Positions 50,386 to 58,610 of a stretch of 64,000 nt of DNA are shown here, piece by piece (positions within the stretch are counted from its first letter, which is position 1; the number at the start of each line of letters is the position of its first letter). The translations under genes and the position numbers were made by a program. Source of the DNA: Aquamicrobium sp. LC103 (lineage in GTDB: Bacteria; Pseudomonadota; Alphaproteobacteria; Rhizobiales; Rhizobiaceae); the NCBI RefSeq assembly GCF_001014615.2, contig NZ_LBCQ02000004.1:186001-250000 (forward strand). Direction: 5' to 3'. The notes under the pieces are model-generated. The model worked only from the letters and a program-made list of their open reading frames with translations, did no database searches and was not told where the DNA came from.

Positions 50386-51243
50386 ATGCCGTTAGGGGCT
50401 ATAGCGGGCGCCATTCGGAAGTTGCTCCGAAGGGAGAAGGTGGCAGTTCTATTTCACATATATTACGAGGATGCGGTCGATGAGATCGTTGCAGCTCTTT
50501 CGAACACGACATTGAAATTCGACCTGTATGTCACGCACTCGTCGCCGCTGGCTCAGAAGACGATAGACGCCCTAGAAGCTCTTCCGGCGGTGGCTCACTT
50601 TCTCAAGATTGAGAATAAGGGAATGGACATTTATCCGTTCCTGAAGGCTTTAGAGCACTTTCAGCTTTTCAATGGTCGTATCGTTTGCAAGCTCCACACC
50701 AAGCGCGGCGATGGCGAGATAGGCAATGTCTGGAAAGACCAGTTGCTTACCGCCGCCTTGGGCGACGGAGCGCGGTTCTCTGAAAATGTGACCTTTCTCC
50801 GCGATAACCCCAGCGTGCATTTGCTGGGCGCCGATTCTGTCTATCTGTCGGCACACCAAGCGATGAAGCAGAACGCGTCCGATGTCGAACTCATCAACTC
50901 GACGTGGCTCAAGACCGACATTGAAACCGATTGGGGCTTTTTCGCCGGTACAATGTTTTGGGCGCGGTCAGAAATATTCAAGCCGCTTCCTAAAGCATCG
51001 GAAATCGCAGAAAAGTTCGAACGGGGCGCCACGAGAGGTGACGGCGAGTTCGCGCATGCATTGGAACGCGTCTTTGGCCTTCTCCCACGGCTGGCTCGAG
51101 GCACGGTCGCGACGCTCGTCTTAAGTCCTCGTGGCGCCATTCAAAAGCTCGACCCCAAACCATCTCGGCGCGCAATAAGCCAGATCATGCGAGACATAAA
51201 ATCAACGCAAGTCTCCTTGGAACGCGTTGACATTGACACGTAA
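50386..51243 (+). CDS. RgpF-family (rhamnan synthesis) glycan protein
   Basis: This 285-residue protein contains VAVLFHIYYEDAVDEIVAAL, IENKGMDIYPFLKAL and KLHTKRGDGEIGNVWKD, hallmarks of the RgpF family. That family acts on rhamnose-glucose polysaccharide and LPS O-chains. It is a probable glycosyltransferase of the cytoplasmic face. It lies in the same orientation as the methyltransferase, 184 bases away; that gap holds no gene. Composition is lower in G+C than the core genome. Confidence 0.8.
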   Translation: MPLGAIAGAIRKLLRREKVAVLFHIYYEDAVDEIVAALSNTTLKFDLYVTHSSPLAQKTIDALEALPAVAHFLKIENKGMDIYPFLKALEHFQLFNGRIVCKLHTKRGDGEIGNVWKDQLLTAALGDGARFSENVTFLRDNPSVHLLGADSVYLSAHQAMKQNASDVELINSTWLKTDIETDWGFFAGTMFWARSEIFKPLPKASEIAEKFERGATRGDGEFAHALERVFGLLPRLARGTVATLVLSPRGAIQKLDPKPSRRAISQIMRDIKSTQVSLERVDIDT

Positions 51244-51323
51244 CACCAAGGTGCTATTCGGCGCTTTCGACCCAATCAGCTAGGCAACAGATTCGACGCA
51301 CACCAGCGGCGGCGGGGGATTAC

Positions 51324-51731
51324 ATGATCGGACGTTCGACGTCTCATCTGCGACTTGTGGCGCGGCCGGCACGGCTCGCTTCACTTTTGCGAAATTATTG
51401 GGCCATTAGGGCCAGTGATCTGTTCGATGGCCGTTGGTATCTCGCCAACAATCCCGATGTTAAGGCAGCGGGGATCAGCCCAGTCTGGCACTACCTTCTA
51501 CACGGTGCTCTAGAAGGAAGGGAGCCCGGCCCATTCTTTTCAGGAGCTGGCTATCTTGCGCGCAATCCGGACGTGAAAGCTGCTGGCTTCAATCCAGTGC
51601 TCCATTACCTTCGGTATGGCCGCCACGAAGGAAGAACCATCGAACCGAAGCGGGCGGCGCTAGCGCAAAGGAAGGATGCGGTCCCCATAGACGAATTTTC
51701 TTGGATCTACGCCACGCAGGGGAGGCGCTAG
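51324..51731 (+). CDS. Short protein of two NPDV-type repeats
   Basis: This 135-residue protein is built of two ~38-residue repeats (about 31-70 and 71-108). Each reads YLA-x-NPDVKAAG-x-x-P-x-x-HYL-x-x-G-x-x-EGR. The same tandem pair forms the N-terminus of the giant glycosyltransferase encoded on the opposite strand at 52802-56440. It has no catalytic domain, so it is either a truncated paralogue or a free-standing module. Repeats of this kind usually head glycosyltransferases; their role is unknown. The tail (109-135) is unrelated. Confidence 0.7.
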   Translation: MIGRSTSHLRLVARPARLASLLRNYWAIRASDLFDGRWYLANNPDVKAAGISPVWHYLLHGALEGREPGPFFSGAGYLARNPDVKAAGFNPVLHYLRYGRHEGRTIEPKRAALAQRKDAVPIDEFSWIYATQGRR

Positions 51732-51896
51732 CCGCTCCGGCTAGAGCCGTGCCGTCGCGCGACCAGCCTATGTCTCCGACAATGCCGTCGCGAGGCCGCC
51801 CTTGTCCCCTGCGCACCCCGCTGTTGTCGTAATTCAGCTGCTCAACCCGAAGGTGGCCACCTTAAGGCCTATTTGCGAGCAGCAACAAAGCTAATT

Positions 51897-52805
51897 TTAG
51901 TGCCGAGCGGTCAGGCCATCGAACGTCAGACGAAGGTGGGATTCAAAGTCCAAGTCCGGCTTCCATCCAATTTCTTCCTGTATTTTGGCAATATCCAAAA
52001 TGCTGACAGGAACATCAAGTTGGCGCTGCTCAGAAAAAGTTCGACCAAGCGTTGTGCCGACAACGCGCTCAATAGAATCCACGATATCGATTAGGCTACG
52101 CCCGACGCCGCTGCCGACGTTGTAGATGTGAAATGAACTGCATTTATCTGCTGCGAGGAGCAAGGCGGATACAACGTCATCGATATACACATAATCTCGA
52201 ACTATCGACCCATCCCCCCATATTTCAAACGGCATACGGTCAATAGCAGATCGCAAGAAACGTCCTATCACCCCCTGGCCCTTTTCGCCTGTTTGCGCCG
52301 GGCCAAAAGGATTAGCGATACGAAGTATGGAGGTAGGGATGCCGGATCGAACATGCCCAAATCGTAACGCATTCTCGCTCATGAGCTTTGTCAGCCCATA
52401 TACCCCGATCGGATTCGTTGGTGCAAATTCCGGTGTGGGTATTTGCGTCGGTTTTCCGTAGACAGTGCCCCCCGACGAAGCGAAAATGAGCTTGCTCCCC
52501 CTCTGAGCGCAGGCCTTGATAATCTCGGTAAGTGGCAGCAAGTTGTCACTAATGTCTCGGTTCCAATTGTGTTCAGCGGATGCTGGCGTATTTGTATGCG
52601 CCAGATGAAATACGACATCAGCCTTGGAAATTTCCTCGCGAATGAGACTGAAGTTCTCCAAACTCGATGAAATGTGCCTCAGGTTTTTATGTGCTATCGT
52701 GTTGACCGAGCGCGCGATGGTAGAGGTGGAAATGCCGCGAGCGAGTAGCTCGTCTCGTAGCGCCGACCCGATAAAGCCGGTGCCGCCGATTATCAAAGCT
52801 CTCAT
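51897..52805 (-). CDS. NAD-dependent epimerase/dehydratase (NDP-sugar)
   Basis: This 302-residue extended short-chain dehydrogenase has GGTGFIG (NAD binding, residues 7-13). Its catalytic Ser is in the ASSGGTVYG loop, and its Tyr/Lys pair in YGLTK (Y136, K140). It probably makes an NDP-sugar for the neighbouring transferases; a UDP-glucose 4-epimerase-like reaction is the default guess. Its ATG overlaps the stop codon of the giant glycosyltransferase (ATGA), so both are translated as one unit. Confidence 0.88.
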   Translation of the reverse strand: MRALIIGGTGFIGSALRDELLARGISTSTIARSVNTIAHKNLRHISSSLENFSLIREEISKADVVFHLAHTNTPASAEHNWNRDISDNLLPLTEIIKACAQRGSKLIFASSGGTVYGKPTQIPTPEFAPTNPIGVYGLTKLMSENALRFGHVRSGIPTSILRIANPFGPAQTGEKGQGVIGRFLRSAIDRMPFEIWGDGSIVRDYVYIDDVVSALLLAADKCSSFHIYNVGSGVGRSLIDIVDSIERVVGTTLGRTFSEQRQLDVPVSILDIAKIQEEIGWKPDLDFESHLRLTFDGLTARH

Positions 52806-55800
52806 CCATTCACCGTTTTCTGACCGCATTTAAGATCGTTGTTGAGATTGGCGACGGGAGCCCAATCATATGCGCCGGTCGAGCTTGTGTACTTTACGAT
52901 GGTGACGTCCGGTCTGAGTGCCAGGTCAGAAAGCGATGAGCGCTGTTCGTCAGGAATCAAGCGAATGAGGACATTTGATCCTGCAGCGACCATTTGGTCG
53001 ACCGCATCGAGATAATCAATGATGCCCTCCATGTTATCGATCACGAGCAAAGGGGGAGGCGATGAATGTTCATGAAAATTGGCCACGACGGATGAAAGCG
53101 ACGATTTGTCGGGAGTGAGCCTTTCCACACGCCGGCATATTGTCTTCAAGGCTCTCACAAGCCCCGCATCCTCCGACAACACAACCGCGTCCGGTCTTGT
53201 TTGCAGGCGACCGGAATAGCTCAACGTGCGCCATACCGTGCGCCCGAAGCCTGTGCTGGCGCAGTTGGGGCAAATATCCTCGTCAGACCGGGCGTTGTTT
53301 CGGGTAAATGAGGTCCCTTGCCAGCCACAGCAGCCGCAATGCATCGTCTGGCGCGAGGAGATACGATCGAAGTTGCTCACCTGGGCATGTGTGCTTGGAT
53401 GAACAAAGATCGTGTTTTCGTCGACCAGACTCAGTGCCCTGGGGAGGGTCTTGTTGCTCACGGACGCTACCATCGGCAGATCAAGGAGTTCATATCCACA
53501 GCTCAGCAGGTAATAGCTGTATTCGACGTCCATTCCGTCCTGTGGCACGAGCTCATTAAATCCGCCAACATCAACAAATGCTCGGCGTCTCAATATGTAG
53601 AAACCGCCCTGAACGTGATTTATGAGCTTATCGGGGTTGTTTTGCGCATATTCCTTGTTGCGCCAAGAGCCGAAGGATGGGTAGCTCTGGATCTGCTCGC
53701 CAGTTGCATGCTTCGCCAAGGGGAGGAGATGTCCCCCCATCGCTGCATTGGGGTGTCGATCCATTGCCCGTACAATTTCTCGCTCCCATCCATGTTTCAG
53801 GATGAAGCCTTCTTTGCTGCAGATATAGATCGCATATTCGGACTCACACCGATCAAGCGCGATATTCGATGCTGGTCCGCAGAATATGTTTTCCGGAAGT
53901 TCTATAAATGTAGAATTTTTTTTCGACGAAAGTTGATTTTTTATCGATTTTTTAAATGAATCATCACTATTGTTGTCAACAATAGTTAGTCTAAATGGCA
54001 TGGATGTAAATTTATATATTCTATTTATTATTTCTGATGTTTCGACTATATTTCTATATTTTTCATTGTCGTACGTTACAAGGAATATATGTATTGGGCG
54101 CTTGCTTAGGCAGTCGAGCAGCGTTGCCATGGTTTGATCTACGCTTGCATAGGAGCGCGCTTTTTGGTTCGCGTCCTCGATCAGTTGCGCGAGACGTTGA
54201 TCTGGGGTTTGCCGGAAGCGCTCGATTGCCTCCGCTATGGCCAGAGGACTTTCCGGATCGGCGAGATGGCCAGTTACTCCGTCTATGACCAAATCGGGAA
54301 TGTTGGCTATTTTCGAGCTCAGAACCGGCACGCCTGCGGCCATTGCTTCCAGCAACACCGTTGGCAACCCGTCGAGATCGCCGTTTTCGGCCTGTACACA
54401 TGGGAGAACAAACAAATCGGCTGAATGGTAGATCTCATGGAGTTCGCCGATCGTGGATGGGCCGCGCTCCAATTTGATGTTGCTGGTGCCAAGCTGTTCG
54501 ATTTGGCGCGCGAGCGACTGTTCCTCCGGTCCATAGCCGTAGATCGTGACGACCGCGTCCTTTATGTATGGGGCGGCGTCGATCAGATATTTGAAGCCCT
54601 TTTTTTCCACGAAGCGCCCGACCGAGACGATGTTCAGGGGCGTGTTCGTCGTCCTCGGCCGCGGCTTGAATTCAGGAAGACCGACTGCTTGACGCTCCAT
54701 CACGATCTTATTCGAGGGAACACCCGAGGAAATCAGGAAATCGCGATGGTATGAGCCGAGCGTGATGACGCCGGCGCAATTTGCTGATGCGGTTACCTCG
54801 GCGATCCTGTTGCGCTTACGGTTGGTGTGATGAGAAATATCGACGCCGCCAGGCATGAACGTGAACGGAATGTCGACAGCTTCCGCTGCCGGCCAGGTCA
54901 ACAGCGTGGTGGCAGGATAAGCGAATGGAGAATGCAAGGCGGTGCGCTGATGCTGCCTCAGCAAGGCTGAAAGCTCGTTCGCATCCTTCACTTGATACTG
55001 GTCGACCGCAAAGTCCAGGGAAAACGACTTGTCTGGAGCGACATGATAATAGACCTTGACGTCAATGCCATGCTCGACGAGCCACCGCACCTCATTGATC
55101 ACGAATGTTTGCGACATTGCCGGCCAATCCCAAACGACATAGCCGATGCGTGGCGGGTTGGGGATGCCGCCATTGGTGGTATCGAGTAGACGTTGAAGGG
55201 AATGTTGCGGCTGATGTATCTCTCGTATGAGGACAAGTTGCTTCTCATCAACGACATGTCGATTTCGGATTGCCTCCATCAGCTTCGGAAGGTCGCCGTT
55301 GACGTGTTGTGTGTGAGTAATGCGTGCGCCATTCCCGCCGTCATAATATTCAACACCCAGAAAAGGAGCATAAGCGGTACGGTTGAACTTGGTTAGGTTC
55401 AGTATGAACTCCCAATCAACGAGGCGTTTCAATTGAGTGTCGAACCGAAAGTTCCGATGACGGAAATTTCGGTGAGCAAAACAGTTCAAATCTATGTAAT
55501 TGAGCTTGTGGCAGGCTTCCCACAGGAAATCCGTGCCCCGGAAAAACCTTTCTCCTTGGTCTCCCATGCACCTAAGGCCACAATAGGCCGTCTTTAGACC
55601 CGCCTTCTCCATGTATACGATCAGCGATCGCAGGTGATTTTCATACCAGATATTGTCGCTATCCAGATAGAAAACGAACTGACCCTGAGCCGCATCGAGG
55701 CCGGCGTTACGAGCGGACGACACGCCGGAGTTGGCTTGCTTGATGTAGCTAATTCGAGGATCGGAAAGATATGGATCAAGAACCGTGCGCGTATGGTCGG

Positions 55801-56440
55801 TGCTGCCATCATCGATGATGATCAACTGCCAATTGCCATGGGTCTGCCGGATGATTGAATCGATGGCTCTGCTGATCGTTTCCGCGCGATTGTAGGTCGG
55901 CATCACGATTGACGCCAGGACGGCATCATATCGATCCTTTTCCTGCGCGTAATGGCGCTGGATTTCACCTAGGAACTGGTTTTCCAGATCCGAGTTCCAT
56001 TTTGTGTAGCGCCTGTGGCTGTCGATGTACGATTGCTGCTCGGAAAGCCAAGCCGGGACACGCACCTCGTTCAACGTTCTTTCCAGCACGGGGGCATGTT
56101 GAGCCAGTGCGCGAACCGGCCCATACTTTCTGTCCTCGTGGCGGCCGTGTCTCAGATAATGGACCAGTGGGTTTATCCCCGCTGATTTCACATCCGGATT
56201 TCTAGCAAGATAATCAGACCCGGAGAAAAACGGACCAGGTTCCCTGCCTTCGGAAGCTCCATGGCGGAGATAGTGTAACGCTGTGTTGATTCCCGCTGCC
56301 CTCACGTCGGGATTGTTGGCGAGATACCAGGCGCTGTCATGCAGGTCGCTGCGCTTGATGGCCCATACAGCGGGCAAATCATAGATAAGTCGACGTGCTC
56401 GCACCAAGCGTTGCACGCGCGATCTTATGCGTCCGTTCAT
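52802..56440 (-). CDS. 1212-residue multi-domain glycosyltransferase (repeat-GT2-GT4-GT2-zinc ribbon)
   Basis: Reading along the protein, NPDV repeats occupy about residues 31-105. A GT2 domain follows (~173-380) with SIVMPTYNRAETISRAIDS, DDGSTD and YLDSDN. A GT4 domain (~430-770) has IVSVGRFVEKKGFKYLI and GLPTVLLEAMAAGVPVL. A second GT2-like domain (~780-990) has VTYDN and VDNNSDD. A zinc ribbon uses C1035, C1038, C1057 and C1060, and a methyltransferase-like tail runs ~1080-1205. It should build several linkages of one surface glycan. ATG 56440 has GGGGAA upstream; codons of residues ~783-853 are strongly A/T-rich. Confidence 0.85.
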   Translation of the reverse strand: MNGRIRSRVQRLVRARRLIYDLPAVWAIKRSDLHDSAWYLANNPDVRAAGINTALHYLRHGASEGREPGPFFSGSDYLARNPDVKSAGINPLVHYLRHGRHEDRKYGPVRALAQHAPVLERTLNEVRVPAWLSEQQSYIDSHRRYTKWNSDLENQFLGEIQRHYAQEKDRYDAVLASIVMPTYNRAETISRAIDSIIRQTHGNWQLIIIDDGSTDHTRTVLDPYLSDPRISYIKQANSGVSSARNAGLDAAQGQFVFYLDSDNIWYENHLRSLIVYMEKAGLKTAYCGLRCMGDQGERFFRGTDFLWEACHKLNYIDLNCFAHRNFRHRNFRFDTQLKRLVDWEFILNLTKFNRTAYAPFLGVEYYDGGNGARITHTQHVNGDLPKLMEAIRNRHVVDEKQLVLIREIHQPQHSLQRLLDTTNGGIPNPPRIGYVVWDWPAMSQTFVINEVRWLVEHGIDVKVYYHVAPDKSFSLDFAVDQYQVKDANELSALLRQHQRTALHSPFAYPATTLLTWPAAEAVDIPFTFMPGGVDISHHTNRKRNRIAEVTASANCAGVITLGSYHRDFLISSGVPSNKIVMERQAVGLPEFKPRPRTTNTPLNIVSVGRFVEKKGFKYLIDAAPYIKDAVVTIYGYGPEEQSLARQIEQLGTSNIKLERGPSTIGELHEIYHSADLFVLPCVQAENGDLDGLPTVLLEAMAAGVPVLSSKIANIPDLVIDGVTGHLADPESPLAIAEAIERFRQTPDQRLAQLIEDANQKARSYASVDQTMATLLDCLSKRPIHIFLVTYDNEKYRNIVETSEIINRIYKFTSMPFRLTIVDNNSDDSFKKSIKNQLSSKKNSTFIELPENIFCGPASNIALDRCESEYAIYICSKEGFILKHGWEREIVRAMDRHPNAAMGGHLLPLAKHATGEQIQSYPSFGSWRNKEYAQNNPDKLINHVQGGFYILRRRAFVDVGGFNELVPQDGMDVEYSYYLLSCGYELLDLPMVASVSNKTLPRALSLVDENTIFVHPSTHAQVSNFDRISSRQTMHCGCCGWQGTSFTRNNARSDEDICPNCASTGFGRTVWRTLSYSGRLQTRPDAVVLSEDAGLVRALKTICRRVERLTPDKSSLSSVVANFHEHSSPPPLLVIDNMEGIIDYLDAVDQMVAAGSNVLIRLIPDEQRSSLSDLALRPDVTIVKYTSSTGAYDWAPVANLNNDLKCGQKTVNG

Positions 56441-57049
56441 TCGATTCCCCAATTTCGCCGTAGGTCGAGTAAATTGACTGGTGAATTGCTTGCGTCCCTC
56501 GGCGAATGCGGGGAGCTTGGCTGATCGTTCGGCGGAGATACCAACTTTAATGTGGGTGTCAACGGACGCATCGCGTGCGGGGTCACATTGCCAGGAGGGG
56601 CATGTGCCCCGCATGGTCGGGAATGCGCGCTGCCGTTGGCCCAACGCGAAGAACAGGCGCACGAAAGACGGCGCCGGTGCTGCCCGACGCATGAAGCGGC
56701 TGCCGGCATTGCCTTGCGAAAATGCGCCTTTCGAGAAGGAAAGCGCGACGAATCATGTGTGCCCCCGCAATGCGCGACGACCGCAGCGCTACCGCCGAGC
56801 CGGCCACGAATCTCCGGGGCGCGACTTGGCGAGCCGCATGCCGCCCGCAACCGTGAAATTTTCACCGGGTCCGTTGTAGATTTTATGACAGCACGGGTTC
56901 GGTCGTCGCCTTTTCCGCCCATGGGGCGTTTCTCACATCGTCCGGCGCGATTTCCGGCGTGCGTCAGGCGCGGCCCCTTAAAGGCCCTTAAATCGCGGTC
57001 GCCGGCACCCCATCTATCCCACGGCTCGTGGAAACAAGGAGGAGCCGCC
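56441..57049. other. 609-base gap at the right edge of the glycan region, no gene supported
   Basis: Open frames exist on both strands (for example 56552-57217 plus and 56437-57051 minus), but they overlap each other, lack ribosome-binding sites and match no family I recognise. Composition returns to core-like G+C from about 56,580 on. The part next to 57050 must hold the promoter of the small membrane protein. No tRNA end repeat and no IS end is recognised. Confidence 0.4.
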
Positions 57050-57217
57050 ATGCTGCGACTTGTCGTGATCGTCCCGCTGCTGGTGCTGCTCGCCTTCGTG
57101 GCGTTTCAGATTGTCCGCGCCGCGCGGTCGTCCGGCCTCGACTGGAACGGCATCGCCTTTGCCGTCGGTTTCGTGGCGCTCGCCTTCTATCTGCATCACG
57201 CAACCGGAATGGGCTGA
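57050..57217 (+). CDS. Small two-helix membrane protein
   Basis: This 55-residue protein has two hydrophobic segments (about residues 3-23 and 33-50) joined by RAARSSGLDWNG and ends HHATGMG. A perfect AAGGAGG ribosome-binding site precedes ATG 57050, which makes it a convincing small gene. Function is unknown. It converges with rlmB, 3 bases between stop codons. Confidence 0.75.
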   Translation: MLRLVVIVPLLVLLAFVAFQIVRAARSSGLDWNGIAFAVGFVALAFYLHHATGMG

Positions 57218-57220
57218 CGC

Positions 57221-58087
57221 TCAGCCGGCGGATTTCAGATAGGCCCGCGCGGCGTAGAGCGCGACTGCCGCGGCGTTGGAGACGTTGAGCGAGTGGATCG
57301 CACCCGGCATGTCGAGACGGGCAAGCGCGTCGACGGTCTCGCGCGTCTTCTGGCGCAGGCCCTTGCCCTCGGCCCCGAGCACGAGCGCGACGCGCGCGCC
57401 CGAGAAAGTCTCCTCCAGCTCCGCCGGGCCCGCCGAATCGAGGCCAACGGTCTGGAAGCCCGCCGCGTTCAATTCCTCGAGCGCGCTCGCAAGGTTGCGC
57501 ACCTCGATATGGTCGATGTGCTCCAGCGCGCCGGAGGCGGATTTGGCGAGCACGCCCGTTTCCGACGGGCTGTGGCGGGCGGTGGTGACGAGCGCCCCCG
57601 CGCCGAAGGCGACGGCGGAGCGCATGATCGCGCCGACATTGTGCGGGTCGGTCACCTGGTCGAGGACGAGAATCAGCGAGGTGTCGCCGAGCGCGGAAAG
57701 CGGCTTCGGCTTGAGCGGTTCGGCCTCGACGAGCACGCCCTGGTGCACGGCTTCGGAACCGGTGATGCGGTCGATGTCGCGCGGCTCGACGATTTCCGCC
57801 GGGAAGGGCAGGGAGAGCGGCTCGGCGAGGTCCAGCCGGGCGAGCGCGTTGCGCGTGACCAGCATCCGGCGGATGCTGCGTCTCGGATTGTCGAGCACGG
57901 CGCGGACAGTGTGCAGGCCGTACAGCCTCACCAGGCCGTCGGCCGGCGGATCACCGGCGATCGCGGGCCTGCGCGGCTGCTTGCCGGGAACGGGCGCGCT
58001 GCGCACTCCCTTCTGGTCGCGATGCGCGCGGCGCAGGCGGGCATAATGGCTGTCCTTGGGCGTGCCGGGCTTGTTTTCCTTGCTCAT
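57221..58087 (-). CDS. rlmB: TrmH/RlmB family RNA 2'-O-ribose methyltransferase
   Basis: This 288-residue SPOUT methyltransferase has an N-terminal basic stretch (KPGTPKDSHYARLRRAHRDQKG) and an L30e-like substrate domain with YGLHTVRAVLDNP. The SAM knot has VLDQVTDPHNVGAIMRSAVAFG, LVLGAEGKGLR and SLNVSNAAAVALYAA. RlmB methylates G2251 of 23S rRNA in E. coli; the exact target here is inferred. ATG 58087 has GAGG upstream. Confidence 0.9.
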   Translation of the reverse strand: MSKENKPGTPKDSHYARLRRAHRDQKGVRSAPVPGKQPRRPAIAGDPPADGLVRLYGLHTVRAVLDNPRRSIRRMLVTRNALARLDLAEPLSLPFPAEIVEPRDIDRITGSEAVHQGVLVEAEPLKPKPLSALGDTSLILVLDQVTDPHNVGAIMRSAVAFGAGALVTTARHSPSETGVLAKSASGALEHIDHIEVRNLASALEELNAAGFQTVGLDSAGPAELEETFSGARVALVLGAEGKGLRQKTRETVDALARLDMPGAIHSLNVSNAAAVALYAARAYLKSAG

Positions 58088-58288
58088 GGCCGCCTCTATA
58101 GACGGGTATGATCGCCGTGGATACGGGAGGAACGGCGGCGAAGTCGAAATTACCCGCAAATTGCGTCCATGCGTGGTTGACACGCTTTGCCCTTGCCGCC
58201 ATAAGGCGCTCGCGGATTTTCGGCGGCGGCAAGAAAGCCACTCAACGTCGATCCCGCATTGCCTCGCAGCATGGCTCCGGCGCAGTAC

Positions 58289-58373
58289 GGAGGGGTGCCC
58301 GAGTGGTTAAAGGGGACGGACTGTAAATCCGTTGGCTATGCCTACGTTGGTTCGAATCCAACCCCCTCCACCA
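58289..58373 (+). tRNA. tRNA-Tyr (anticodon GTA)
   Basis: This is an 85-base class II tRNA with encoded CCA. The acceptor GGAGGGG pairs with CCCCTCC. The anticodon stem ACGGA/TCCGT encloses CTGTAAA, and a long variable arm and a TTCGAAT T-loop follow. It is the first of a tRNA-Tyr/tRNA-Gly pair, 21 bases apart. Confidence 0.96.
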
Positions 58374-58394
58374 CTGCGCATCGGAGCCAGGAAA

Positions 58395-58468
58395 GCGGGT
58401 ATAGCTCAATGGTAGAGCAGCAGCCTTCCAAGCTGAATATGCGGGTTCGATTCCCGCTACCCGCTCCA
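58395..58468 (+). tRNA. tRNA-Gly (anticodon TCC)
   Basis: This 74-base cloverleaf includes CCA. The acceptor GCGGGTA pairs with TACCCGC. The anticodon stem CAGC-C/GCTG area carries loop CTTCCAA, and the T-arm is GCGGG-TTCGATT-CCCGC. Its last 15 bases are part of a 22-bp direct repeat that recurs at 59401, so it is the integration site of a small element. Confidence 0.96.
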
Positions 58469-58475
58469 GACGTTT
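58454..58475 (+). repeat. attL-like direct repeat at the tRNA-Gly 3' end
   Basis: The 22 bases cover the last 15 of tRNA-Gly and 7 beyond it. They recur at 59401-59422 with one change (A to G at base 17). Tyrosine-recombinase elements typically use such tRNA 3' ends as attachment sites. Confidence 0.75.
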
Positions 58476-58610
58476 GTTTCTTTCACTTCGATTTAGGTCG
58501 GGCGCTGGCGACTATCTTCTTTTCGCCCGGAAATGAAAGATAGCGACAATTGACGGCTGATCACTGCTCCCCTAACAGGCTCTTGGGGCTTGTTAAGATA
58601 GGGGCGGGGG

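Noticed and set aside
51732-51896. Possible IS remnant between the repeat protein and the epimerase
   Set aside because: A short palindrome (GGTGGCCACC) and mixed composition are suggestive, but no transposase residue string or IS end could be recognised.
56437-57217. Open frames of 130-220 codons on both strands in the 56.4-57.2 kb gap
   Set aside because: They overlap each other and the flanking genes, lack ribosome-binding sites and show no family signature.
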